Positions 45,831 to 57,360 are shown, numbered from the stretch's first letter. The stretch: DNA of 64,000 nucleotides from Adiantum capillus-veneris (GCA_014529385.2 CM043954.1:97858747-97922746), one strand, 5' to 3'. Program-made: numbers and translations. Notes: generated by a model from the sequence alone, not told the origin.

Positions 45831-46290
45831 CCACCTAAAAGTATTCCTAATGCTTTTACCTTGTTCTTTGATGGAGCTTTTCGATGAGCCACAGGAAAAG
45901 CAGGGGGAGGGCTAGTATTGCTCAACCCAAGTGGAGAGGTGGTCATGCAAGAGAAGGTCAATCTACCAGGTTCAACTAGCAACAATGAAGCAGAATATGA
46001 CACACTACTTCATGGTTTAAAGATATGCATTGGCCAAGGTATACAACGTCTCATATTAAAAGGGGATGCACTTCTCATCGTGAAGCAAATTTTAGGCATT
46101 TGGGCATGCAAGAATGAAAGCTTAAGGACAAAAATTCATGCCATTCGTAGGCTCTTTAATCAATTTGAAGAAGTACAACTATATCATATTCCTAGGAAAC
46201 AGAATGAAGATGCCGATTTACTTGCACAACAAGCAGTTACATGTGTTGAGAAAGAAGTGCAGGTCATCATGGTGGCAGCAACTGTCAAGC
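45831..46290 (+). pseudogene. E7 archaeal-type RNase H
   Basis: The second RNase H of the polyprotein. It shows F-F-D-G-A (Asp at 45870-45872), G-G-G-L-V-L, S-N-N-E-A-E-Y (Glu near 45990), K-G-D-A-L-L-I-V (Asp near 46062) and E-D-A-D-L-L-A (Asp near 46212), the D-E-D-D set of the archaeal-type RNase H found in plant Tat-lineage elements. It is interrupted once by TGA at 45885-45887, just after the first catalytic motif; the preceding codon is CGA, and CGA to TGA is the likely change. All four catalytic positions remain. It would degrade the RNA strand during cDNA synthesis in place of the degenerate first domain. Confidence 0.85.
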
Positions 46291-47612
46291 GACCGAGATA
46301 CCAGGGATTGGAGTCATTGACTCCCATTATTAGCTACATTTTGGAGGGCGAGTTTCCACAAGACTTCACGAAGGCTCAGAAGAGGAGACTCATGAAAAAG
46401 GCAAGCACGTATCTCTTTCTAGAAGTATCCCTTTATCAAAGAGGGAAGGATCAAGTGTGCAGAAGAGTACCAACTATTGAGGAAATCCGAGCCATTCTAA
46501 AATGTTTGCATGAGGAAGCGTGTGGTGGTCATTTTGCATAGGAACTCACCGCAAAAAATATTTTGCTTGCCGGATATGTTTGGCCAAGCTTGCATATTGA
46601 TGTTCAACATTGGTGTAAAAGCTGTCACAACTGTCAGATTAATGGAAACAAGCGTCTGTTACATGGTCCACGTCAGTTAGTCCTTGCAAATGGTCCATTT
46701 GAAAAATGGGGCATTGATGCTATGGGTCCATTGCCTAGAACTAAAAATTGGAAATCGTATATCTTGGTGTCCATAGACTACATGACGAGATGGGTAGAAG
46801 CACAAAGTGTGGCAAAGGTAAATGAGAGGACAGTGAGAAAATTTGTCTACACTCACATTTGTTGTAGATTTGGCACACCTTTGGAGATTGTTTCTGATAA
46901 TGGTCCAGGGTTTAGAAAGGGCTTGCTTACAGATGTCTGTGAAGAACTTCACATTCTACATCGTCATAGTACACCCTACTATCCCCGATCCAATGGTCTG
47001 GTAGAAAAAGCTAATGGTGTCATTACAGGCATCATTAGAAAGATGGTGAGAAACAAGACAAAGTTGTGGGATGACTTCTTGGATGGTGCCTTGTGGGCAT
47101 ATCGAACCACATATAGGGAATCCACGGAGTTCACACCATTTCACTTGGTCTATGGTCAAGAGTCTTTACAACCAATTGAGCTCAACATTCCAACAATGCG
47201 ACTTCATGGCAAAGCAGCACAAGATGATCAAGAAGCATGGATGGATCGACTTCTTACCTTAGCTGAGCTTGAGTGGAAAAGAGAAGCAGCATACAAGTGC
47301 TACAAAAGGAAAGCTACGCAGGCAAAGGAGAAGCTTGACAAGAAACTAAAGGACAAAGGCATCAATGAAGGAGATCTTGTGCTAAGGTATGACAATCGAC
47401 TCGATAATCGTTTTGATGCCAAATTTGAAACTAGATGGCAGGGGCCATACATAGTTAAGAAAGATTTTAATTCAAGTTACTATCAAATTATAGACTTGAA
47501 TGGGAAAGAGCACTCCAGGAACGTAAACGGGTATCGCTTGAAGCCTTATTTGAGTCGCCTTCTACCAAAGGATCTACCAAAGGATCTGTCAAAGGGCAGC
47601 TATCTCATGTAA
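46291..47612 (+). pseudogene. int: E7 integrase
   Basis: Same frame. Zinc-binding module: H near 46510 (L-H-E-E-A), H in G-G-H-F (about 46530), and C-x-x-C in S-C-H-N-C (about 46620). A TAG at 46539-46541 follows G-G-H-F-A; CAG to TAG would account for it. Core: Asp in S-I-D-Y-M-T-R-W (about 46770), Asp in V-S-D-N-G-P (about 46890), Glu in N-G-L-V-E-K (about 46995). The C-terminal part has W-Q-G-P-Y-I-V near 47437, the GPY/F module, and no chromodomain. The frame ends at 47610-47612. Thus all catalytic residues of E7 are present and only three stop codons separate it from an open polyprotein. Confidence 0.9.
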
Positions 47613-47720
47613 GTATTGTTACATGAAGCATGAGTGTAACTCCAGCCAAAATTCTGAGGGGCCAAACAATGAAGATCTCGTGAAGGACTCTGAAGCAGTC
47701 TCTTTGGAAAAGATGCTCTA

Positions 47721-47761
47721 TGATGGTACATGAATATACCATCATCCTGGGGGAGGGCTAA
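47721..47761 (+). promoter_or_regulatory. E7 polypurine tract with upstream hairpin
   Basis: TGATGGTA (47721-47728), an eight-base loop and TACCATCA (47737-47744) form a perfect stem five bases before the tract GGGGGAGGG (47749-47757), which is followed by CTAA-type sequence and the LTR start TGATAGCC at 47762. The same layout occurs in E4. Confidence 0.7.
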
Positions 47762-50351
47762 TGATAGCCGTTTTTCAGCTCTCCGTAATTGCCATAGTGA
47801 GTTAACCCACCCTACCAAAATCATCCAAACACTATGGCTATCCCTACCATTTCACTGTATATAGGTGTATGTGAGTTAGGGAACTTTTCCCATATCTTCT
47901 TAAAAACCCTTAATTAGCTAATCACTGGGCTAGTTGAGCCAAAAAAATATAAAAAATATAAGTATATTATGGCCCATTTGTGTGTAAATATTTTATTGTA
48001 TATAAGGCCTAAATAAAATGATTTTTATAATTATTTTGGTATTTATTTAAATATTTATACTTAGGTGTGTTCTATTTATGCTATGTACATTGACTCATCA
48101 TTACCATATTTTTTCTTACCATTTTGCATACTCTTTATTCCATATGAAAATAATTTCATGCAAGCTTCTCTTATTTTTGGTGTAACTCCATCCCAATAAA
48201 AATCCAAAAAAAACTAGTTTTATTTATGTGTATATTTTTTCACTATTGTCATTTTTTCCTTCCTACATCTATTCTCTATTACTCTCATAAATTAGAGCAC
48301 AAAAAATATTCATCTTTTTATGGTAGACTTATAATGAGAGAGATTTATTTTGACCCCTTTATATGTTTTCCACCTATATTATTTATATTTGACATGTACA
48401 TATTTTTTTAGACCCCTCAATATTTGATTTTCTTAGTTGTACTATTCACTTATATCATGATCTCAATAATATCTTCAATTATAGACCTACCAAATAAGGT
48501 CAAGGGTATGTGGCATGCATGCATGCACCATGGGGAGCTCACTCTTGGAGGTATTCAAAAGAATCATCCAAAGAAGGACCTCGCAAGGACTTTGTGCAGT
48601 GGAAAAAACAGTCGGTTTTGTTGAATTTTTACAGATCACATGCTCCCCAAATTTGAAAAGGTGATACAAACAAAAGTTGTAGCTCGTGAGCTGAACTTTC
48701 ACCTCAAATTTTTTCAAATTGTTTTGAGCTACGAGCTGTGAGCTATGATTTTATTGGTGGACCACAGTTTGCCCATGCTATGCAGCCATACTCCCTCTTC
48801 CACTTTATCATTTTCCTCTTTCATACACACTCCTCCCTCTCCTTCCCACTCCCAAACCTACAACTCCCATGTCCTAATTCACCGTCTTCACCATTGCCAC
48901 TTCTCTCACACCTCCATAGCCTTCATCCTCTATTTCTACACCCTAGGTGTCCCCCTTTCTCTCTACATATATGTCCATGTTACCATACTCTCTTCAGCTT
49001 TGTAAATAACTTCAAAAAATCGGCAAAAATCCAAGGTTAACCTCTGCAAATGAAGGCTTTATCATGAATTTTCCAAGGTTTGAAGATAACATAGCTTCAT
49101 CGACACGCGCTACTTCGCCATGCTGACCGCTTCTTCTACCGGTGCTGTAAAGAGGTGAATGTCAACTTCTCCAAGCTTCAACCTTGCTTTACAAGCTTAT
49201 CCCTTCTCTAACTTTTCTCATCATATATCTCACCATTTGGTGAATGATTTTGTAAATATTTTGTAGTGATAATTACTAACTACTAACCACTAACCTTATT
49301 GTAAAATGCACCCTCTACTAGAGTAGGCACTCCCAAATTATTCACTCAATCCTCTCTCCTTTCATCCTCAATAATTCTCTTCCCTTGAGCCCACATCCAT
49401 GTGACTCAAAGGACAAGAGAGACCCACCCTCATTAAAAAAAAAAAAAAGCATAATCTTCTATTCCTTCAAATAAACTTGATTAGGCCTAATCCAAATCGG
49501 GGCTTCTAAAACCTATAAATAGAGCCCTTCTCTCCCTTGTAAATCATCACATGATCACACTACACCACACCATTCTCACACATAACACACCACTCTTCAA
49601 GCCTAGTTGTGTAGAGTGTGTGCATTGTGAGTGCTCTATTCCATCACTACACATAGGTGCATGGAGAAGCTTGAAGTTAGTTATGCCATCTAGAGGAGTA
49701 GAGTGATACTATACTCTGCAATTACACTTGTAGCCTACTCTTGTCCATAAATAACATTCATAGTTTTGGGTGCAATTGTATGCTGCAACTACGACTCTTC
49801 TCTTCAAATTGACTTGATAAGTTGTCTCATTAGGTGGTTGAAGGTATATTGTCCTTGAAGTTTGTTGTGCCATTTCATGCTTGGTGGTTTGAGGGCTTGT
49901 TGAACTGTTTGCCAAAACTTTCAATTGTAAGAGGGTGCTCGGTGAGAGGGCTCCCGTGACCCTAAAACAATTTGTGTATTGGCAACAAGGTCAAGTTTTG
50001 TGTTGTCTCTCTATTTCTCATCAAGCTTTGTGTGCATCTAGTCTTTAAGGCTAAGACTGAGTTTCTCAAGTTGATTTGTGCGCTTTACCTCTCTCTGGCG
50101 TGGTGAATGTTTGTGTTTGGTGTGTGTGGCTATCTTGCATTCCCCTCTCTTTGTGCGTTTGAGTACAAGGAGATATCACGTGCGTCCTAGTTCGTATCTA
50201 CAACTAGGTGGTGCCCCTTTTCTTGTTTGGTTTCTGACTGTGGGTTGTTGTTGTCTCTGTTTGTGCTTGCCCCAGCCCCAATTGAGCAGCACGGGAGCCT
50301 CGAAGGGTGTTTAGAGGCCGCTCTTCTTGTTGCCCGCCCTGGACCGCCTCA
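47762..50351 (+). repeat. E7 3' LTR, full length
   Basis: 2590 bases, TGATAGCC to CCGCCTCA. Its sequence is homologous to the E4 LTRs over its length, but it lacks the (GA)n and (TG)n tracts. It contains the promoter TATA box at 49513-49522. Confidence 0.9.
49513..49522 (+). promoter_or_regulatory. TATA box of E7 3' LTR
   Basis: CTATAAATAG followed by AGCCC. This is the site deleted from the 5' LTR and conserved in both E4 LTRs. Confidence 0.6.
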
Positions 50352-50395
50352 CTACCAACCTACCTATTTAGGGATTGTTATAACATAACTTTGTT

Positions 50396-52400
50396 ATGAT
50401 GACTCCTGAAGAGGTAGAACAAACCAAATACCAAGGGTATTCCATAAGGGATTGGATATTAGGCCAAGGACCAGAAACTATTCCAAGAGAAGAACACCGT
50501 GAGAGATCTTCTGAGAGTAATATTAAGAAACCAGAGACCACCTCATCACGAAGAAAACCGGGTGACGCTAAAGCCAGTCCAAGGCTACACGAGTCACTAT
50601 TTCCAACAGACTGGTTTGAAGACTCGGGACCAACTACCAGGAGACTGGGAGTTGAACCAAATAGACATGTCAGACCAGCTGATTTTCAAAAATGGGTCAA
50701 AAAATACAGTGGATCTGGGGATCCATATGACCACTTAGCAAGCTTTAAGCAATTACTAAGAGCAAAATATATATTTAATTTCTATACTCAATTCGAGCAG
50801 TTTGGAATGACATTAGAAGGAAAAGCATTGACATGGTTCCAAAACATTCGACCAAGGTCAATCATGGACTTGAACACATTAGCTCAAGGATTTGTAGCTG
50901 CAGTTCCAAAACGGGGATCAAACACAATACGGTAGCTCAAATCTACAGCTTTAAACAGAAACAAGGTGAGTCTATTAGGGATTGTGCAACTCGAATGAAA
51001 CAATACATTGCAAGATGCCCAGAGCTAGAGATACCTGCAGAAGAATGACTAGTATCATTGTTTCTAGAGGGACTGCTAAACAAAGAACTTCATGCTATAC
51101 TATATAGCAAGAAGTATACAACCCTAGAAGAGTGTGTGTCAGATGCTCTTGACTTAGGAGACAATTGTGATATTTTCAACGAAGAAGATGTCTAAGGATA
51201 ATCAAAGCAAGAAAACAACATCCACCAACTAACACAAGTAGGAGTGGTTGCTGCAACACCGCTTTCAGTCATAGAAGACATGCTCAAAAGGATGAATGAC
51301 ATGATGGATAACATGCAAAAAGCACCTATGAGGGGACCAAGACAAGGGATACCTCAACAGGGACAACCAATTAGACCGTAGAAATGGTGTGCAATCGAGG
51401 GTAAATGGACCAACCATGAGACCAATGAGTGCTATTACCGACCAAAGTATGATAGGAATGTGCAAGATGTGCCTATGAGTCCACAAGGACAACCCATGTA
51501 CAGTTATCAGCCTAATATGGCCCCAGCTCAAAGACCACCGATGGGTATGGAAAGACCTCAACCCGTGTTGGGCCAACAACCTCCATATCCAGGACATAAT
51601 GCAGTGCCTGTAAAGTACGCATCCAGAGGGAGTCGTAGAGGAACAAGCACTAGTGCCTGTTACACCCTTTGCTGAGCCTAGTCCATCTATAGTAATGGTA
51701 GAAGGAGATTGGTATAATCCACATCCAACCACCAATGGAAGAACCTACGGCTTATACACCACCAGATCTTACACCAATTTATTATGTGGCTAATCAATGT
51801 GTTAGACCTCCTATGGTAAGACCCATAATTAAACCAAAAACTGGAAATTGTCATAACTATGGTGCAGATGATCATTGGAAAAATGAATGCCCAGAACCCT
51901 GACAAGAACCTCAAGCTAGTTGAAGGTTATTGCATAGTGTTGCAAAAAGGGAGGACACTTCCCAGAGGATTGTCCAAAAAATCCTTTAAACAAGGGTAAA
52001 ACAATAGTGAATGTAGTCCAAGTGATACCTAGTAGCTCATTCGAGAGCGAACCGATTGTTCCAATCAAGGTAATCACTAGAGACCAGTCTAAGAAAAAGA
52101 ATCACTAGAGACCAGGCTAAGAAAAAGAAACATAACTCCTCTGATGATTCGGAGAATACAAAACTTTCCTCTTAAAAGACCAAAAGAAGCAGAAACAAAA
52201 GGTATGAGATGAGAAAAGGGAAACAACAGGGTTGAAATCGAGGAGAAAGCAAAAAAGCTATTTCAGGAAAAGGTGAAAGAAAATGGAAGTGGAATCAAAG
52301 AAACCATCGTGAAATCTCGAGGATCAATTTTGGTTGATAAAATTTTTGATCCTATTAATGCAGCTTTGGAAGCTTACCAAGAGGGACTTAAAGCAGGCTA
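50396..52400 (+). pseudogene. gag: E6 gag
   Basis: ATG at 50396 (second ATG at 50399), overlapping the stop of the upstream ORF as ATGA. The capsid domain is seen at about 50690-51050: D-P-Y-D-H-L-A-S-F, E-G-K-A-L-T-W-F and, after a frameshift near 50900, Q-G-E-S-I-R-D. A TGA at 51046 and further stops follow. Nucleocapsid remnants: C-x-I-E-G...N-H-E-T-N-E-C near 51390-51430, N-C-H-N-Y-G-A-D-D-H-W-K-N-E-C near 51846-51890, and C-C-K-K-G-G-H-F-P-E-D-C near 51934-51970. Pro/Gln-rich sequence lies between them. So several knuckles, not one, are present, as in E1. Frameshifts make it non-functional. Confidence 0.75.
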
Positions 52401-52473
52401 AAACATGGAAAACAAATGGAAGAACTATCCTTCTCCATACATGGAAGAAGCTAAGCTTGAAGCTTATTAGAAT

Positions 52474-53130
52474 TTGGTAAGAATCACGCAAGAGATGTTG
52501 GAAAAACAAAATCCCAAACTCGAAAGTATGACAAAACCTGAGGAGCTTGTGGAAGGAAACAATAAAGAAACATTTGGTGGTGTGATAGAACCCCACCTTG
52601 AAAGAAAAGAGCCAAAATGTATAGTGCCGGACAGTGAAGATGCCTTACACGGAATTCCATCCGTAGAAGAAGACTGGCCAAGACACTTATGGAAAAAAGT
52701 TAGAGAGATCAATGATGGGAGCCTAACTTTGAAGTCAGCTCCTACGGAGGAAGTTTGGTTAGACAATCTATCTCCTGATATGGACAGGGATGTACAATCC
52801 TTGTATGGGGTTTGTAGATCTGAACCTTCAGGAATCTCTAAACCACTGACCTTGAAAACACTACCCTCTTACTTGGGAGATAACGAAGATGAATCCATAG
52901 TTTGTAAAACCACTCAAGTAAAGAGAGTAAAACAGACCCTAGAAGTAGTCAACATCCATTCAATCATGTCTACACCCATCCAATGCACTCTTACTTTAGG
53001 AGAACTGTTGAAAATCAGGCCAAATTTATGGAATGATCTACATAAAACTCTAGAGAAGGTGGGAATAACGGGGCTAATTGGAAAAAATTTGAGAAAGTTG
53101 AAACACGAAATGGTTAACAAAGAGATTTGA
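52474..53130 (+). pseudogene. E6 gag-protease linker region
   Basis: An open stretch of about 218 codons, rich in Glu, Lys and Leu, with no catalytic motif. Its place between nucleocapsid and protease corresponds to 2700-3130 of E1, which has a related charged, Leu-rich segment. It is a conserved spacer of unknown role. Confidence 0.5.
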
Positions 53131-53149
53131 ACTATTCCAATGAAAAAAG

Positions 53150-54458
53150 TTGGAGAATACTCCAAAGGGAAGAAGGAAACACAACCCTTCCAGTGAGGTA
53201 TAATGATATAGAAACCATGGCAATACTGGATAGTGGAGCAGGCATAGCCATAGCCACGAAAGCAGTATGGGAATCCAGGGGACAATGAGCCATTAGACAA
53301 AGTCGAATGAAGTTGCAATTGGTTGATGGATACATTGAAAGACCTTTAGGACTCCTTGAAAAAGTGATAGTTAATTCCTGTGGGATTGAATATCAACACG
53401 CCTTTTCCATAGTAGACTTTGGGAAGAAACTCAATTACGAAATCATATTGGGAAGACCTTTCATGCGGCGCAAGTACAACTCATCCAAGATTGGGGAAAC
53501 AATTATCTGTACTTGAAGCAAGTGGGATCAATAACAAGGGTTAATCTAAACGATCACACTTATAGAGATGTCATGAAAATACCCATACAAGAATTTGATT
53601 CAGTCTCTTCGGCTGAAACTAAACTTACATCTTGGTTGAACAAAGACACTCCTATTTGGATGTGCGGAGCTTCAAAAAACGGGAGCTTAAAATGGGAAGA
53701 ATGTATCTTAGAAAGGGATTGCATAGATGAAGCTTATGTACATGAACCCTTTTCAGAGCATTTGTTGAGCCATTTGAGTAGAGTCAAATCTTAGCAAACA
53801 ATGGATGTATGTGTAAACATGTCTATGCCTACTCAATTTTGCAATGAGCATGGCTATGACATAATTCCCATACAAATGATCTCAACCCTCCACATTGAAG
53901 AAAAAATTCCAAAATCCAATGACTTGATGAAAGCTCAACAAGTCTTTTTCAGACCTCTACTATGATGCAACAAATGAGTTAGAAGAACACTTAGCTACTT
54001 CAGATGATTCGGGGTCGGAAAAAGAACATGTGAGAGCTAAACTACTCATGAAAAGAGGGGAGGAAAAGTTTTTTGACTTTCCAAATCAGAAACCGAGAAG
54101 ACAGAAATGGTATAGACAAAAAAGAGACAATAGAAACGTGAAAGCTAGACCTATGCCATCTGACTCCAGTAGAACACAGTTCTTGATGCAAATAGATGCA
54201 CATGGTTGTGTCAAGGAAAAAATCACTAGTAGATATCCTTCAAATGAAGAACATGAAATGACAAAAACATCAAGAAAAACAAGAAAGGAAACTCAAGCAA
54301 AGCCTAAAAACCAGGACAAGGATTCGACCATGACACGAGTTGAACGGAAAAAGAAGTATCAAGAGTTGAAAAAAGCTCCAAAGGAGACATATGCAACTGA
54401 AATGGAAAACACAGAAAGGGGATGGTATAGATGTAATGAGTGTTCCATCCCATTATAA
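53150..54458 (+). pseudogene. pro: E6 first retropepsin and acidic/basic linker
   Basis: The active site D-S-G-A-G-I-A-I lies near 53228-53252, followed by W-E-S-R-G and a TGA at 53287. After a frame change, I-L-G-R-P-F-M occurs near 53446-53466. From 53513 the frame continues through a segment resembling the corresponding linker of E1, then a stretch rich in Lys and Arg (54030-54458) that ends at TAA. Several frames are used. The protease has the canonical D-S-G, unlike E1 and E7 with D-G-G. Confidence 0.7.
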
Positions 54459-55117
54459 GAAATATACTCTCCAAGATCAAAAAATCATAGTCAACTTCCT
54501 GGAACATTGTGGATATTACAGACGTTTCATTTACATGTACACGATAATTGCAAAACTCATGTATAGCTTGATTACACACTTTTAATGGGCTGATGAGTGT
54601 GAATAATCCTCCATGAAGCTTAAGCAAGCTCTCACCTCAGCTCTAATATTGAAAGCACCAGATTGGAATAAGATATTTCATATACATGTAGATGCTTCCA
54701 ATTTTGCCATCGGATGTATACTAGCTCAACCAGGAGACGGGAGAATTGATTTTCCTATTTCTTATGCTAGCCGACAGTTGAACATGGAAAAAAATAATTA
54801 TACCACCACCAAAAGGGAAGGACTAGGAATGATCTATGCCGTAAAAAATTATAGACATTACCTATTAGCAAAACAAATTTATATTCTTTGTGGACCACCA
54901 AGCCTTATTGTACTTGGTTAACAAGCCATGCAACACAGAAAGAATAGTGAGATGGTTCATCATTCTTCAAGAATTCGATTTCATTGTAGTTGTAAAAAAG
55001 GGCACTACTCATCAAAGAGCAGATCATTTTTCAAGGATAGTTTTAGGAGAACCATCCAAGGGAGTAGATGACGATCTACCACATGCATATCTATTCTCCA
55101 TTGAAATGATACCTTGA
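54459..55117 (+). pseudogene. E6 RNase H; RT core missing
   Basis: Directly after the linker the frame enters F-L-E-H-C-G-Y-Y-R-R-F (about 54496-54530), the motif at the end of RT; all RT motifs before it, including Y-x-D-D, are absent. RNase H follows: H-V-D-A-S-N-F-A-I-G-C near 54688-54720, S-Y-A-S-R-Q-L-N near 54760, T-K-R-E-G-L near 54810, then a one-base shift near 54885, D-H-Q-A-L-L-Y-L and A-D-H-F-S-R near 55020. The missing part is about 300 codons and corresponds to what survives in the fragment at 28191-29152. Confidence 0.8.
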
Positions 55118-55129
55118 TGGTCAGAAAAT

Positions 55130-55850
55130 ATGGTATCATTGATGACCAGAGCTCAAGTGGATTCGCAAATACCACTTCCTATTACAATCAAATTAATTGA
55201 GCAATATTATGTATTAGTTACTAGCTAGAAGGCTATACAAAAGAAATCAAGATGGAATATTGCTTTTATGCATTAATCCTGAGGAGAAATCCCAATACCT
55301 AAGTCAAGCACATATTACCATAGTAGGACTTCACTTTGCTAAAAACCAAACTATGTAACGGATCTTGAGACTTGGAGTATTTTGGCAAACCATGAGGAGT
55401 GACGTTGATTCTTTTGTAAAAGATTGTCCTCAATGTAAAAAAAAAAAACCCATATCTCATGTAACATTGTTCCAAATGTCACCTGTTCTTAAGTGGAGTA
55501 ACTATGTAGTTACTTACTTATCACACCGAACACATTTCCTGAGGATAGGAGTAAACACCGTCAAAGAGCAATTGAAACTGAAGCAAGAGACTGTGCTCTT
55601 ATTGGAAACCAATTGTATCGGAGAGGTAAGAATCAACATTTGCGTCTTTGTGCAAATGAAGACGAATATATTCCCCTTATAGAACAAGGCACATGCTAGA
55701 TTAGCTGAAGGTCACTTCTCTAGTGAGACCACCACAAGAGCAATCTCAATGGTAGGCATATGGTGGCCAAAACTTTTTGCAGATGCAAAAGAATATGTTC
55801 GAAGGTGTGATGCTTGTCAACGAGCAAAATGTCAACCCATGTAGATAGCA
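55130..55850 (+). pseudogene. E6 duplicated integrase zinc-binding module
   Basis: Two consecutive copies of the region that precedes the integrase core. Copy 1 (about 55190-55450): A-H-I-T near 55308, L-H-F-A near 55330, and C-P-Q-C-K near 55427. Copy 2 (about 55485-55835): E-D-E-Y near 55660, A-H-A-R-L near 55690, E-G-H-F-S near 55708, W-W-P-K-L near 55768 and C-D-A-C-Q near 55808. Both begin with a W-S-N/E segment and contain the L-Y-x-R motif (about 55230 and 55608). E1 has only one such module. Frameshifts occur in both copies. Confidence 0.7.
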
Positions 55851-56735
55851 TGCCCTCCTTAAGACCAATGATGGGGGCTAGAGCTTTTGTAAAATGGGAT
55901 ATAGATTTTGTTGGGCCTATACAACCAACCTACTTATAGAACCCAAGCTCAATATATCATTGTGGCTATGGATTATTTGACCAAGTGGACCGAGGCTAAA
56001 GCAACTCAAAAGATTTATGCCAAAACCATTGCCGCATTCCTATATGAGTATGTATTCACAAGATATGGACTACCAATAGAAATATTCAGTGATAGGGGAA
56101 CTCATTTCCTAAATGAGGTAATTGAGTATCTGCTAAATGAATTTAAGGTCATCCATAACAAATCAGCTCCCTATCACCCACAAGCAAACGGACAAGTTGA
56201 GTATACGAATAAAATTCTTAGCTCGGTATTGACTAAAGTGGTTAGTTTAGAAAGAACAGGATGGGAAATGAATCTCCATGTTGCTCTATGGGCTTATCGA
56301 GTTTCATTCAAAATAGCTTTAAATGCAACACCCTTTAACCTTGTTTATGGTCTTGATGCCATATTGCCACTAGAATTTCTATTGCTGACACTAAGGATAG
56401 CTAAGAATCTTGAGTGGACTGGACATGAGTTGTCAGAAAGACTTGAAGATTTAGAAAAGCTAGATGAGCAAAGCCTAACTGCTATAGCTCACATCTATGG
56501 AGAAAAGCGAAAACAAAAACATTTTCTTGATTCCCATCTAATTGCAAAAATCTTCAAAAAAGGGGACTTAGTTTTAGTCTATTCCCTTAAGCAACACATT
56601 AAGAAAAAGGGAAACGGATCATTTATCATTGAAGATTTATCTCCAAGTGGAGCAGTTAAGTTGTCCACCCTAAATGGTGAATCGATGGCTAATTGGATTA
56701 GTGGATGTCATTTAAGAAGTACAATTTTTCACTAA
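55851..56735 (+). pseudogene. int: E6 integrase core and C-terminus
   Basis: The core begins after three stops near 55843-55900. Catalytic Asp in A-M-D-Y-L-T-K-W (about 55965), Asp in F-S-D-R-G-T-H-F (about 56090), Glu in G-Q-V-E-Y-T-N-K (about 56198). The usual S-D-N-G is changed to S-D-R-G. From 55908 to 56735 the frame is open for 275 codons. The C-terminal G-D-L-V-L motif is near 56565. No chromodomain. Confidence 0.88.
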
Positions 56736-56919
56736 CCAATGAATTGCTAGAAAGAATGCATGCAACTAAGCAAAGAAATATAAAATGACATCAAGTTATT
56801 GATGAAGCCCAATACGAAGCTTGGCTTTGAGTACTCAAAAGGAAAGCTGATCTCAAAAATCAACAAATACATATTTCCATTAACACTCCAAAAACACATA
56901 ACCGACAATGTAAATTGCC

Positions 56920-57360
56920 GAAGATGCCATGTCAACAAATGATGAATGGTTAGATGGAACGGACCTTCGGATCAAAGTACAACTCAACAATCATAGCACA
57001 AATGTATTGGTTGATACAGGAGCTCGATTAAATGCAATCAGTTATTCCACATACAAGAAAGAAACAATCAGTCTTTGACAGCTGGAATAGCGACTACCAA
57101 AGGATGAAACAAGAACCTAACACCAACATTGGGATTAATCAACATGAATGTGATAGTACATGGATGTTCATGTCTTCATTAGTTTGTATGCTTTCCAGAT
57201 AAACACATGAATGAGACAATGATTCTTGGAATCTCATGGATGCGGATGTACAAAGCAGTACCAGATTGGGATACCAATCAGCTCAAGCTATCACCTAAAG
57301 GCGGACAACTCGTTGTTCCAATTGCACCAAGAAAAGAGGAATGGAAATTAGGTTACTAGT
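56920..57360 (+). pseudogene. E6 second retropepsin-like domain
   Basis: E-W-L-D-G-T-D-L-R, then V-L-V-D-T-G-A (DTGA at 57013-57024) and A-I-S-Y-S. After a frame change it ends with M-I-L-G-I-S-W-M (I-L-G at 57222-57230) and D-W-D-T-N-Q-L. The D-T-G-A start and the late hydrophobic-hydrophobic-Gly motif are the two halves expected of a retropepsin. The matching E1 domain is at 7471-7890. The order integrase then retropepsin is therefore shared by two elements with clearly different sequences. Confidence 0.7.

Larger units (their letters stand above)
40476..50351 (+). mobile_element. E7: Tat-like Ty3/Gypsy element, nested in E6
   Basis: LTRs at 40476-41838 and 47762-50351, target duplication CTAC (40472-40475, 50352-50355), primer site at 41842 and polypurine tract at 47749. 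Gag, protease, RT, RNase H, archaeal-type RNase H and integrase lie in one frame from 42453 to 47612, about 1,719 codons, broken only by three stops (45399, 45885, 46539) and no frameshift. There is no chromodomain. The second RNase H places it near the plant Tat group. The 5' LTR has lost about 1.2 kb including its TATA box. In the first 295 bases I count about nine differences between the LTRs. Confidence 0.95.
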
